Positions 1 through 8,854 of a stretch of 64,000 nt of DNA are shown one piece after another. The position numbers and the translations under genes were made by a program. Positions within the stretch are counted from its first letter, which is position 1. The number at the start of each line of letters is the position of its first letter. The notes under the pieces were generated by a model. It did no database searches and was not told the DNA's origin. It saw nothing but the letters and a program-made list of their open reading frames with translations. The stretch covers positions 1-64,000 of the forward strand of contig DBIW01000005.1 of the NCBI GenBank assembly GCA_002296965.1, read 5' to 3'. Source of the stretch: Treponema sp. UBA792. Its GTDB lineage: Bacteria; Spirochaetota; Spirochaetia; Treponematales; Treponemataceae.

Positions 1-95
1 GCCGCCGTGAGATTTCCTCCGGCAAATCTCAGCCACTGCTTCTTAATTTTCTGACGGCAATTTATTTTTCCCCTCTTCCATGCTATCATTGTTCT

Positions 96-1685
96 ATGCA
101 AAATATCAGAAAACTGCCGATTGGCATCCAGAGCTTTGAGAGTCTCCGCAGAGACAATTATATCTATATAGACAAGACGGAATTTGCATACAGTCTTGTC
201 CACTCAGGAAAGGTTTACTTTCTCAGCCGCCCACGACGTTTTGGAAAAAGTCTTTTTCTCTCGACGCTGAAGGCATATTTTGAAGGCAAGAAGGAACTTT
301 TCAAGGGACTGAAAATTGAGCAGCTTGAGAAGGACAATCCCGACGCATGGAAAAAATATCCGGTTATTCATCTGAATTTTGCGCAGGACAGTTTTTCTTC
401 CAGAGGTCCGCTTGAGGACTGCATAAATCTGCAGCTGAAAAAATATGAGAAAGAATACGGCATTACAGAAATAGGCAGCCGCTTTGCCGGCCGATTCATA
501 AACATTGTGCAGACCGCGCGGAAAAAGACCGGGCTTCCGGCCGCCGTCCTGATTGACGAGTACGACAAGCCGCTTCTTGACGCGCAAAGCAACGAAACTC
601 TTGTGAACGAGAACCGCGAGACGCTGCGCGGGCTTTATGTAACGCTGAAAGCCCTGGACGAGGACCTTAAATTTGTGTTTTTGACGGGCGTAACAAAGTT
701 CAGCAAGGTGAGCATATTCAGCGACCTGAACCAGCTTGAAGACATCTCTCTTTCAAGCCAGTACGCTATAGTCTGCGGAATCACAGAAAAAGAAATGCTC
801 GAAAACCTGGAACAAGAAGTCATTGAGTTTGCAACGCAGAACAAGCTTTCAAAAGAGGAATGCATAAACCAGCTTGAAAAGATGTATGACGGCTATCATT
901 TCTATGAGAACAGCGAGGCTGTGTACAATCCTTTCAGCCTTCTGAATGCGCTGAAAAAACAGGATTTCTTCCTTTACTGGTTTGCGACCGGAACGCCCAC
1001 TTTCCTCATAAAGAAACTCCAGGAAAGCACGATGAACTACATGGATCTTTCAAACGGCGTGGAGGCCACCGCGCAGGAGCTCCAGGACTACAGAAACGAC
1101 AACCCCAACCCTATTCCGCTCTTCTACCAGACAGGCTACCTTACAATAAAGGGCTACGACAAGGAATTCGGCGTGTACCTTTTAAAATACCCGAACAACG
1201 AGGTGAAGTACGCGTTCATAAACTCCCTTGCACCGGCAATCCTGAACAACAACCGCTCCACAGGGCTTGACGTTGTGTCGTTCGCGCGCGACATAAAGAA
1301 AGGCGACATAGAAAGCGTGATGAACCGGTTCAAGTCTCTTTTTTCAACACTTCCCTACACGACAGCAAGGAAGGAAAAGAGAGATTCCATAATCGAACAG
1401 AATTTCCAGAACGTGTTCTATCTTGTGTTCACGCTGCTAGGCCAGTGGTCGTCTGTCGAGGAGACATCGTCATTCGGGCGCGCGGACTGCGTGCTTTTGA
1501 ACGGAAACAATGTATTCATCTTTGAGTTCAAGAGGGACAAGAGCGCGGACGAGGCATTGCGGCAGATTGAGGAAGCTGGATACACCGAGCCGTACAAGGC
1601 AAGCGGCAAGCGGATTGTAAAAATCGGCGCGAGCTTCTCAACAAAGGAACGGAACCTTGCCGAATGGAAGATTGTGGAGGAGTAA
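96..1685 (+). CDS. AAA-ATPase-like / PD-(D/E)XK nuclease-like protein
   Basis: 529 aa. The N-terminal half is an AAA-ATPase-like domain, with a Walker A-like stretch RRFGKSLFLS near residues 47-56 and a Walker B-like LIDEYDKPL near residues 151-159. The C-terminal part looks like a PD-(D/E)XK nuclease fold: GRADCVLL, then FIFEFKRD, then a Q/E-rich helix. This architecture matches the abundant AAA-ATPase_like + PDDEXK_9 family of gut anaerobes, whose role is unknown although defence or mobile-element functions have been proposed. The ATG has no Shine-Dalgarno sequence; a TATCAT hexamer at 84-89 lies 6 nt before it, so the transcript may be leaderless. The stop codon overlaps the start of the next gene (TAATG), indicating translational coupling to the HipA-like kinase. 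Family assignment is firm; function is not known. Confidence 0.85.
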   Translation: MQNIRKLPIGIQSFESLRRDNYIYIDKTEFAYSLVHSGKVYFLSRPRRFGKSLFLSTLKAYFEGKKELFKGLKIEQLEKDNPDAWKKYPVIHLNFAQDSFSSRGPLEDCINLQLKKYEKEYGITEIGSRFAGRFINIVQTARKKTGLPAAVLIDEYDKPLLDAQSNETLVNENRETLRGLYVTLKALDEDLKFVFLTGVTKFSKVSIFSDLNQLEDISLSSQYAIVCGITEKEMLENLEQEVIEFATQNKLSKEECINQLEKMYDGYHFYENSEAVYNPFSLLNALKKQDFFLYWFATGTPTFLIKKLQESTMNYMDLSNGVEATAQELQDYRNDNPNPIPLFYQTGYLTIKGYDKEFGVYLLKYPNNEVKYAFINSLAPAILNNNRSTGLDVVSFARDIKKGDIESVMNRFKSLFSTLPYTTARKEKRDSIIEQNFQNVFYLVFTLLGQWSSVEETSSFGRADCVLLNGNNVFIFEFKRDKSADEALRQIEEAGYTEPYKASGKRIVKIGASFSTKERNLAEWKIVEE

Positions 1686-2890
1686 TGAACTACACTCTTT
1701 GCCACAAAGATATTCCAGTTCTAAGATTCTCAACCGAGGATGAGGAAATCTCCGAAGTCTCTGAAATTTTATGCAGGGAGCATCTTCCTGTCGGAATATC
1801 GCCGGACAATGAAAAAGGAAAAACGCTGAAAAGCCAGTTCCGCTCCTGGTGGAAAAGCCGCTCAATTCCTGCAAGCCGCCAGAATCTTGACACTGCCCTT
1901 GAGCAGCTCGGAAATGTCACGACGGATTATCTTATAGAAAAAAGCTACGGACTTAGCCTTTCTGACCACTACTGGGCAAAGCCTTTGGCAAGCAGCCTCT
2001 CCTGGAAAGACGTGAATTTCTTTCAGAACAGTTTTTCAGATGACGTTGGAAAAGCCCTCTTCGGAGTTTTGAATTCAGACAGCACGGACAAGCTGAATCT
2101 TGTATCGCCGGACAACACATCCGACGGCTGGCTCAAGAAAAAATGGATTACAAACAACGGCGAGAGAATTCTTCTAAAAGCCGGAAGCGCGCCGTATTAT
2201 CAGGAGCCGTTCAACGAAGTCCTGACTTCTGAAATTTGCGGCAGGCTCGGAATAGAGCACGTTGAATACAAAATCATAAAAAACGATGGAACTTTCTACT
2301 CGTCATGTCCTGACTTTGTGTCGCCGCAGACTGAGCTTGTTCCGGTATGGCACATTGTGAACACCTTAAAAAAGGACAACAACACTTCAAATTTCAGCCA
2401 TCTTATAAACTGCTGCGGGGAGCTCGGATTCAAGGATACAGAAAAACTGAAGCAGGGAATCTGCAATATGCTCACGGTTGACTTTATAATCGCCAACACC
2501 GACAGGCACTACAACAACTTCGGATTTTTAAGGAATCCAGATACTCTTGAATGGCTCGGACTTGCTCCGGTGTTCGACAGCGGAACTTCATTTTTCCATA
2601 GCGAAAGCGTGTTCTCATTGCGAAATCCATACTTGCGAGAATCCTCAAAAATAAAGGCAAAGCCGTTCGCCCCAAACCAGAAAGAACAGATGAAAAAGAT
2701 TCCGTTCAAGGAATACTGCGCAGATTTGGACTTTGAGAAACTGTATGGAATTCCAGAATTCTTCGGAAAGCTCATATCAAAAAATCCGTACATCGAGCCG
2801 GAGCGCGCGGAAATTTTGCGCAGAACACTGGATTCAAGAATAAAAGAGACTGAAAGGCTTTTTGAAAGACAGCAGGAAAACCCATTGTAA
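1685..2890 (+). CDS. HipA-like serine/threonine kinase domain protein
   Basis: 401 aa. I chose the ATG at 1685 over an upstream in-frame ATG at 1664 because GGAGGAG (1676-1682) stands just in front of it and the upstream stop overlaps it by one base. Kinase signatures of the HipA C-terminal fold are visible: RILLKAG for the ATP-binding lysine, NTDRHYNNFGF near residues 271-281 for the catalytic Asp/Asn loop, and APVFDSGTS for the metal-binding Asp. The conserved LSDHYW and SPDNTSDGWLKKKW stretches place it in the stand-alone HipA-domain family of Firmicutes and spirochaetes. Classical HipA phosphorylates glutamyl-tRNA synthetase and is held by HipB. No HipB-like repressor is adjacent here; the partner is the AAA/nuclease protein. 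Its stop lies 2 bp from that of the convergent response regulator gene. Confidence 0.82.
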   Translation: MNYTLCHKDIPVLRFSTEDEEISEVSEILCREHLPVGISPDNEKGKTLKSQFRSWWKSRSIPASRQNLDTALEQLGNVTTDYLIEKSYGLSLSDHYWAKPLASSLSWKDVNFFQNSFSDDVGKALFGVLNSDSTDKLNLVSPDNTSDGWLKKKWITNNGERILLKAGSAPYYQEPFNEVLTSEICGRLGIEHVEYKIIKNDGTFYSSCPDFVSPQTELVPVWHIVNTLKKDNNTSNFSHLINCCGELGFKDTEKLKQGICNMLTVDFIIANTDRHYNNFGFLRNPDTLEWLGLAPVFDSGTSFFHSESVFSLRNPYLRESSKIKAKPFAPNQKEQMKKIPFKEYCADLDFEKLYGIPEFFGKLISKNPYIEPERAEILRRTLDSRIKETERLFERQQENPL

Positions 2891-2892
2891 AA

Positions 2893-4380
2893 TCATTCGT
2901 CCGCCGGATGAAGTTTTCTGTATTCGCCCGGAGACATTCCCGTCTCTTCCTTGAAGACCTTCATAAAGTATTTTACATCGCTGAATCCGGAATGTTCCGC
3001 AACTTCGTAAACCTTGTAATAACCGGCGGAAAGAAGGCGTTTCGCCTCTCCTATTCTGAGCTGCTTCAGATATTCGTTGAAATTTACGCCCGTGTGCTCC
3101 TTGAATTTTTCGGAAAAATACGTGTAGTTCACATCAACATGGTTCGCGCACATCGCCATGTTGATGTTTTTTGTAAAATGGCTTTTTATATAGGACAAAG
3201 CCTCGGTTATGAACGGATATTCCACGGTGTCCTTCTGAATCAGGGCGGCAAGGTAGACCGCATAAGCGCCGACATCCTGCTTCCATTCCTCAAATGTTCC
3301 GTACTGCCATATATTTTCTATCATAATGCCCTTGAGATAAAGATACACGTCCCTATCTGTATATCCGGGAAAACGCTTGAACAGATTGTTTGTGATTTTT
3401 GTATAAATATAGAAGAGAATCGCTCCGCGCTGACAGACAGGAACTCCGGAAAAATCGAGCATTGTGTCTATTCCGGCAACGGCTTCTTCCGGAGACGAGA
3501 TTTCCAGTCTTCCGATGCATTTTTCGTAGCGGGAATCAAATTCCGAAAAGTCGGACGGACAGTCAGATTCCGTGAATACGGAAATTCCTCCGGTCAGAAC
3601 GGCGTTATTTCCGTCATTTGAGGAATCTCTTTCTCCGCCGAAAAAACTCTGCATCAGGGAGGAGCAGGCCTGACGGCGCAGCAGCGGAAGCGATGATATG
3701 TCACTTCCGGGTAAACTGACGCCCACTGAAATTCCGCTTTCCTCAAGAAATTTTCTGTGTCCGTCATCATCAGCAGAAAAACTTCCGGAAGGAGTCACGA
3801 TGAGGCACCAGTTTTTTCTGTTTTCTACAATATAATATGTTTCGGATGCCAGGCATTTTTCCATGATGCCGGACGCTGAATTTCCCTTTGCGGCAATGCA
3901 GACATAATTTCCGTCAAAACTGAGCCGGTTTCTTGTGTCATCACCGGGAAGAACTCCATGGTCGGCGACCGACTTCAGCACCTGCTCATCGTGCCGCCTT
4001 TCCTCCTCCGCATGGCGCATGATTGCGGATGTCACCGAGGACACAAGCTCGTTTTTGTCCACCGGCTTAAGGATGTACGATATTGCGCCGTTCGAGATTG
4101 CCTCCTTTGCATAATAAAAATCATCGTAGCCGCTGAGAACTATCACCGCGGGCCGGATATTAAGCGCGGAGACTTCGCGCATAAGGGTGATTCCGTCCAT
4201 AACGGGCATTCTTATATCCGTTATCAGAAGCTGGGGACTGTCGTTTCTGCACAGTTCCAGCGCCTCCTTTCCGTTTTTGGCTTCAAGTATGTTCAGAGGA
4301 ACTGAAACCGAATCCATAAGAATTTTATGGATTCCCGCCCTTATCAATTTCTCATCATCAGCAACAATGACCGTAATCAT
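2893..4380 (-). CDS. YesN-type response regulator, AraC-family output
   Basis: 495 aa. The N-terminal receiver domain shows the acidic pair ADDE (residues 7-10), phospho-acceptor Asp55 in LLITDIRMP, and the Lys of ILKPVDK near residue 105. The C-terminal ~100 residues are an AraC/XylS double helix-turn-helix (YFSEKFKEHTG, then FSDVKYFMKVFKEETGMSPGEYR). The middle is a variable linker domain. This is the YesN layout found next to CUT1 sugar transporters. The gene overlaps the 3' end of the kinase gene by 23 bp, so the two are co-translated. By family knowledge it would activate the neighbouring transporter and/or glycosidase genes once phosphorylated by the adjacent kinase. Confidence 0.93.
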   Translation of the reverse strand: MITVIVADDEKLIRAGIHKILMDSVSVPLNILEAKNGKEALELCRNDSPQLLITDIRMPVMDGITLMREVSALNIRPAVIVLSGYDDFYYAKEAISNGAISYILKPVDKNELVSSVTSAIMRHAEEERRHDEQVLKSVADHGVLPGDDTRNRLSFDGNYVCIAAKGNSASGIMEKCLASETYYIVENRKNWCLIVTPSGSFSADDDGHRKFLEESGISVGVSLPGSDISSLPLLRRQACSSLMQSFFGGERDSSNDGNNAVLTGGISVFTESDCPSDFSEFDSRYEKCIGRLEISSPEEAVAGIDTMLDFSGVPVCQRGAILFYIYTKITNNLFKRFPGYTDRDVYLYLKGIMIENIWQYGTFEEWKQDVGAYAVYLAALIQKDTVEYPFITEALSYIKSHFTKNINMAMCANHVDVNYTYFSEKFKEHTGVNFNEYLKQLRIGEAKRLLSAGYYKVYEVAEHSGFSDVKYFMKVFKEETGMSPGEYRKLHPADE

Positions 4381-6133
4381 CTGTCTTATGCTCCTGTCTC
4401 TGTCTTTTCACCGGAATTTTAACGACGGTTCCCCGGCCGACTCCGGATTCAATCTTCATTCTGAACGAGATTCCGTAGAACGTCGTGAGCCTTGTCTGAA
4501 TATTCTTGAATCCTATTCCTCCGTCGGACGCGTGTTCCGGAACATCCGGCGCAAGATATTCGTTCAGGAGCTTCAGTTTTTCATCAGGAATTCCCGGTCC
4601 AAAATCCTTTACGCAGATGTAAATTCTGTCCTTTTCACCGCTATCCTCAGCGTAGACGGCAATCGATGCATCCGCTCCGGCCGGCTCAACCGCATAGAAG
4701 AACGCATTCTCCACCAACGGCTGAAGAACCATTTTGGGAATAGAGAATTCCATCGCTTCAGGAGGAATGTCTATCTCAAGAGAAATCGAATAGTCGTTTC
4801 TTATGTTCAGTATGTATATATAGGAACGGATGTATTCAAGCTCCTCCGAGACGGACACGCACGGATTACGCCAGCGCAGACAGTAGCGCATCATGCGGCT
4901 CAAAACCGTTATGCTCTCCGAAATATCATCCTGACCGGCAAGAACAGCCTGCATGTTTATCGTCTCAAGCACATTGTACAGAAAATGCGCATTTATCTGG
5001 TTCTGCATCGCCTTTATCTCCGTCTCGGCTACAAGCTGCTGCTCCTTTTTTATCTGCTCAATCTGTCCGGCAATCCGGGCGACCATCTGGTTAAAGGCAA
5101 GCTGAGTCTCCGTAATCTCATCGGAACCGTTCACCTCGACAACCGCCGAAAGATTTCCGTTCCTAACCTGAATCATTCCGGACAGAACCGAATAGACCCT
5201 TGCCATAAGACGGGCGGATGTTGTCCTGACCACCAGAAAAAGGATTACGACCGCCGCCAACATTCCGGAAAGCGATACGACCGCAAGCAGAATACGGCGG
5301 CGGTGCATGAGCAAAGTCGAATTCACATGAACTACGACCATGTTCATCCGCGGGATTCTGTGCCATGCCATCATCTTGCCGTTCATCTCGTGCATTCCCA
5401 CAAAAGTCCGCGTGTCCTCCATGACGGCGGCGAACAGGGAATCAAGTTCGGCGGCTGAAAATTCGGTGACGTTTATGGAATCCGCCGCCACGACAGGAAC
5501 AAGCGAGGAACCGCCGAGAATGAAAATTCCGTCCGACTGCCACGAAGAATCCTTTCTGTACAGGAACGGAAAAAAATCAGCCATCTTTACGGCAATCTGA
5601 ATGTAACCCAGCTCCCGCCGTTTTCGGACAATTGGTTTTGTCATGCAGAGGGACGGAAGCTTGAGATTTCCCTGATTGCCCATATATCCGGCGGAATAAT
5701 TGAATTCCCAGCGGCCAAGAGTCGCAAGCTCCGTTCTGTCCGAGCGGAGAATATACGGCCACCGCTCCGGGACCTCTGGATTGTCGGCAAAAATTCTGAG
5801 CGCATAGATGTCCGGCGCGACCGATGTAAGGCGGGTAAGAAGCACATTCTCCTCGACAAGAGCGGAGACAAGCTCCTCCTCCGAAAACGTCTCCGGTTTT
5901 GCCAATGCGAACATGAATTCCTCATCGGCGCATACGACACTTTCAAGGCGCGCGAAACTGTCGATTTTCCTGTTTATCTGCTCCGAATTATCCAGAACCT
6001 TTCTCAGTGCGGCGTTCTTCTGCTCCTGGGAATAACGTTCTCCGGACGCAAGCGATATGCAGAAAAAAATCACCATCACGGGGATTACAACGATACAGGT
6101 ATAAATAAAAACCAGCTTTTTGGGAAAGGACAT
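4358..6133 (-). CDS. YesM-type sensor histidine kinase
   Basis: 591 aa from the ATG at 6133; an upstream extension (to 6241) was rejected because it has no hydrophobic or conserved content. A membrane segment near the N-terminus (FIYTCIVVIPVMVIFF) and a second one around residue 265 bracket an extracytoplasmic sensor region. HAMP, the His_kinase domain with QINAHFLYNVLE (phospho-acceptor His) and a C-terminal HATPase with NAFFYAVEP and PGIPDE follow. This is the LytS/YesM family that partners YesN regulators and usually senses sugars through a neighbouring ABC binding protein. There is no Shine-Dalgarno sequence; TTGTTG-N17-TATACT ends 6 nt before the ATG, suggesting a leaderless transcript. 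A terminator separates it from the upstream binding-protein gene. Confidence 0.93.
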   Translation of the reverse strand: MSFPKKLVFIYTCIVVIPVMVIFFCISLASGERYSQEQKNAALRKVLDNSEQINRKIDSFARLESVVCADEEFMFALAKPETFSEEELVSALVEENVLLTRLTSVAPDIYALRIFADNPEVPERWPYILRSDRTELATLGRWEFNYSAGYMGNQGNLKLPSLCMTKPIVRKRRELGYIQIAVKMADFFPFLYRKDSSWQSDGIFILGGSSLVPVVAADSINVTEFSAAELDSLFAAVMEDTRTFVGMHEMNGKMMAWHRIPRMNMVVVHVNSTLLMHRRRILLAVVSLSGMLAAVVILFLVVRTTSARLMARVYSVLSGMIQVRNGNLSAVVEVNGSDEITETQLAFNQMVARIAGQIEQIKKEQQLVAETEIKAMQNQINAHFLYNVLETINMQAVLAGQDDISESITVLSRMMRYCLRWRNPCVSVSEELEYIRSYIYILNIRNDYSISLEIDIPPEAMEFSIPKMVLQPLVENAFFYAVEPAGADASIAVYAEDSGEKDRIYICVKDFGPGIPDEKLKLLNEYLAPDVPEHASDGGIGFKNIQTRLTTFYGISFRMKIESGVGRGTVVKIPVKRQRQEHKTDDYGHCC

Positions 6134-6139
6134 TGTCAC

Positions 6140-6168
6140 AGTATAAGAAACGGCGGAAAAATCAACAA
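6140..6168 (-). promoter_or_regulatory. Predicted promoter of the kinase/regulator pair
   Basis: On the minus strand TTGTTG (6168-6163) and TATACT (6145-6140) are separated by 17 nt. The start codon begins 6 nt after the -10 box, so the expected +1 falls on or beside the ATG. Prediction from consensus only. Confidence 0.5.
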
Positions 6169-6190
6169 CCCTACGCAAATAAAAATGAAA

Positions 6191-6263
6191 ATAAAAAATC
6201 CGCCGGAACAAAGGATGCGGCGCAGGCCTCTTCTCCTGCACTCACATCCGTTCCCCCGGCGGA
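6191..6263 (-). terminator. Intrinsic terminator after the binding-protein gene
   Basis: Read on the minus strand, TCCGCCGG (6263-6256) pairs with CCGGCGGA (6206-6199). Inner stems are possible (CGGATG/CATCC and GCAGG/CCTGC). The hairpin is followed directly by an ATTTTTTATTTT tract. It lies just past the solute-binding protein stop and would reduce read-through into the kinase/regulator genes. Confidence 0.75.
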
Positions 6264-6271
6264 AAATCAGC

Positions 6272-7918
6272 TTATTTTACTCCGAGCTTCTTCTTGTTCG
6301 CGTTCATCAGCTCCGTCTGAATCGCGACAATCTTGTCCAGACCCTTTGACTTCTTGAATTCATTGTATTCACCGATGATTCTGTCAAATTCGGCATCAGA
6401 CTGCGCACGGAGAAGCGAAGGAAGAACTTTTCCCCACCTGCGCTGGATTTCCTCGTACACCAGAGCCTCGTCGGAACCGACAGGAAGCGTAAGCCCGTCG
6501 TAAGCCGCATAAGACACGACATAAGGACGCGTCCAGAGCTGCGGCTGAGCCAGAGACGGAGCGTATTCCTTGCCCCACTGCTCCTGCCAGGCCGTATCCA
6601 TAAGCATCCAGTAGGTATACTGAACACCAATCTCGGTCTCCTGCTTGTTCTTGTCGTTCTGGTCAAGATATTTGACATCCGCGGTAAGCTCAGGCATTCC
6701 GCTGCTGTTGATAAAATATGTCTCGTCCTTGATTCCGAAGTTCGTATCCATCTGGCCTTCCTCGCTTATCAGATAGGTGAGGAACTGGAGCGCCCTTGCA
6801 GGATCCTTGCAGTTCTTTGACACAAGAGTGATTGTCCATCCGGCGATTCCGGCGCCGCCGAGCTTGTAGTCGTCGCCACGTGAATTTCTGGGTCCGTTCA
6901 CCGCGATGTAGACGGAATTCGGATCGGAAGCATAAAGCGCATTCTGAGCGGCCTGCATATCCCAGTTGAAGTAAAGAAGGCAGAAATAACGTCCCTGGGC
7001 GACCTTCTCCTCAATCTGAGAACGCTTGTCCACAAACATATCCGTTGTGATAAGGCCTTCCTCATGCGCCTTGCGGAATGTCTTGAGCCAGCGGACATAT
7101 TCCTTGTTCTCCGTAAGGCCAAGCTTGGAATCCACGAATTTTCCGTTCTCCTCAGGAGAAATCGCAAGGAAATGCGGCAGTGTGTCCTGAATTCTGTCAC
7201 ATCCCACATCGTTGAATTCGTTTGACGCGAACGGAATAAGCGGCTGACCGTTCACATTCGGAAATTTCGCTTTTGCGGCACGGAGCGCATTCAGGAATCC
7301 TTCCGGAGTGCTCATGTCAGGACTGCCGATTGCCTCGTACATATCCTTTCTTACAAGGAATGTCTCGTTGGATGTGAGTTTTCCCTGATATTTTTTGTAG
7401 TCCTCAGGAGTATATGAAGCATTCGGATAACCGTAGACGTGACCGTCCGCCTGACGGTACCAGCCGAGCTTCTCAGCGCTCGCCACGTTGAAGAAATACG
7501 GATCATATTTTTCGGCAAGCTCATCCAGCGGATACACAAGCCCCGAATCAATCATCATTGGAACCTGCCCCTCGTACCATCCGAGCGTAATCAGATCCGG
7601 AAGCGCGTCGCCGGCAATCATCGCGTTCAGTTTTTCCGCCTCGTTTCCGGCCGGAACTATGAAATTCACGTCGACGCCTGTTTTCTCGGTTATGTATTTT
7701 GAAACCTTGGAATCACCCCAATGGCGTGCAAACCAGCTGAAGTTGATGTACCAGTCAAATTTTACCGGATTCGAGGCATTCACCTTCCAGCCCGGAGTCT
7801 TTTCCGTTCCAGCCTTTGTTCCGTTCGATGCGGCGTCCTTGCCTTTTCCGCAGCCCGAAAGCACAAGTGTTGCCGCCATTGCGCAGGCCACCAGCGCAGC
7901 AGATACTGTCTTTTTCAT
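6272..7918 (-). CDS. ABC sugar-binding lipoprotein (LipO/YtcQ-like)
   Basis: 548 aa. A lipoprotein signal peptide ends in VLSGC (Cys around residue 23). The remainder is a family-1 extracellular solute-binding protein of the long LplA/LipO/YtcQ type, which is about 500-550 aa. AGGAGG stands 5-6 nt before the ATG. It is the last gene of the permease-permease-binding protein operon and precedes the YesM/YesN pair, an arrangement common in Paenibacillus and in treponemes. It should be anchored outside the cytoplasmic membrane and deliver oligosaccharides to the two permeases. No ATPase gene is present here, as usual for CUT1 systems that share an MsmK-like ATPase. The neighbouring divergent enzymes suggest a beta-glucan oligosaccharide ligand; that is inference. 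Confidence 0.92.
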   Translation of the reverse strand: MKKTVSAALVACAMAATLVLSGCGKGKDAASNGTKAGTEKTPGWKVNASNPVKFDWYINFSWFARHWGDSKVSKYITEKTGVDVNFIVPAGNEAEKLNAMIAGDALPDLITLGWYEGQVPMMIDSGLVYPLDELAEKYDPYFFNVASAEKLGWYRQADGHVYGYPNASYTPEDYKKYQGKLTSNETFLVRKDMYEAIGSPDMSTPEGFLNALRAAKAKFPNVNGQPLIPFASNEFNDVGCDRIQDTLPHFLAISPEENGKFVDSKLGLTENKEYVRWLKTFRKAHEEGLITTDMFVDKRSQIEEKVAQGRYFCLLYFNWDMQAAQNALYASDPNSVYIAVNGPRNSRGDDYKLGGAGIAGWTITLVSKNCKDPARALQFLTYLISEEGQMDTNFGIKDETYFINSSGMPELTADVKYLDQNDKNKQETEIGVQYTYWMLMDTAWQEQWGKEYAPSLAQPQLWTRPYVVSYAAYDGLTLPVGSDEALVYEEIQRRWGKVLPSLLRAQSDAEFDRIIGEYNEFKKSKGLDKIVAIQTELMNANKKKLGVK

Positions 7919-7953
7919 TTTTTCCTCCTATGTATTGCTTGCAATGAAAAACA

Positions 7954-8847
7954 TTAGCCCTTGATTGAACCGATCATCATTCCCTTTACAAAATATTTCT
8001 GCATAAAAGGATACACGCAGATAATCGGAGCGGTGGTCACGACCATTGTCGCGAGCCTTACCGACTGACTGCTCACCTGCTGAGCCGAAACTCCCGCAGG
8101 AAGCGAGACCACAGCCTTTGAAGCGCTTGCGCTTGCGACAATCCTGTAAAGGAAAGTCTGAATCGGCTGAAGGTCTGCGTTGTTCGTGTACATGACGCCC
8201 GAAAAGTAGTCGTTCCAGTGCCAGACACCGTTGAACAGCGCGATTGTCGCTATTACCGGCATCGACAGCGGCACGATTATTCTTATAAAGACCACAAGGT
8301 CATTCGCCCCGTCGAGCTTTGCGGATTCCTCAAGTCCGGCAGGGAGCTCCCTGAAAAACGACATGAATATTATCATGTTGTAAAAGTTGAACAGGCTCGG
8401 AATTATGTAGACCCAGAAGTTGTCGTAAAGCCCGATGTTTTTAAGCAGGATAAAATACGGAATCAGTCCGCCGCCGAAAAACATAGTGACAGTTCCGAGC
8501 AGCATATAAATTTTGTTGCCCATTATATGCTTTTTGGAGAAAGCATAGCCGACCATCGCGGTAAAAAGGACGCTTGTGACCGTTCCTATTACGGTGCGGG
8601 CGACTGTAACTCCAAAAGCGCGGATTATGGACTTGTCCATAAAGACCGTCCGGTAGCTCTCCAGCGAGAATTTTCTCGGAAACCAGTAGATTCCGCCGCG
8701 GAGCGCATCAGACGAATCGTTGAACGAAATGACTATCGTGTACCAGACCGGATAAAGTGTCACAAAACACAGAATCAGCATGAACAGGACAATCACATTG
8801 TCTCCGATTGTAGCTCCGTTGAGTTTGACGTTTGTTTTTTCCATCAT
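7954..8847 (-). CDS. ABC sugar permease, LplC/YtcP type
   Basis: About 297 aa. The start is the ATG at 8847 or the adjacent ATG at 8844; AGGAGA at 8856-8851 supports either. A longer frame to 8922 would overlap the upstream permease and adds an unlikely Arg/Ser-rich extension. Six hydrophobic segments are visible, and the EAA loop appears as ELPAGLEESAKLDGANDLVVF, the site that docks the shared ATPase. The C-terminal MQKYFVKGMMIGSIKG ending is characteristic of the LplC/YtcP group. It forms the second half of the heterodimeric channel with the permease encoded 7 bp upstream. Confidence 0.92.
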   Translation of the reverse strand: MMEKTNVKLNGATIGDNVIVLFMLILCFVTLYPVWYTIVISFNDSSDALRGGIYWFPRKFSLESYRTVFMDKSIIRAFGVTVARTVIGTVTSVLFTAMVGYAFSKKHIMGNKIYMLLGTVTMFFGGGLIPYFILLKNIGLYDNFWVYIIPSLFNFYNMIIFMSFFRELPAGLEESAKLDGANDLVVFIRIIVPLSMPVIATIALFNGVWHWNDYFSGVMYTNNADLQPIQTFLYRIVASASASKAVVSLPAGVSAQQVSSQSVRLATMVVTTAPIICVYPFMQKYFVKGMMIGSIKG

Positions 8848-8854
8848 AAATCTC

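Noticed and set aside
4187-5458. 423-codon open frame on the plus strand
   Set aside because: It is antisense to the histidine kinase and response regulator, Arg/His-rich, with no ribosome-binding site or domain pattern; a by-product of codon bias.
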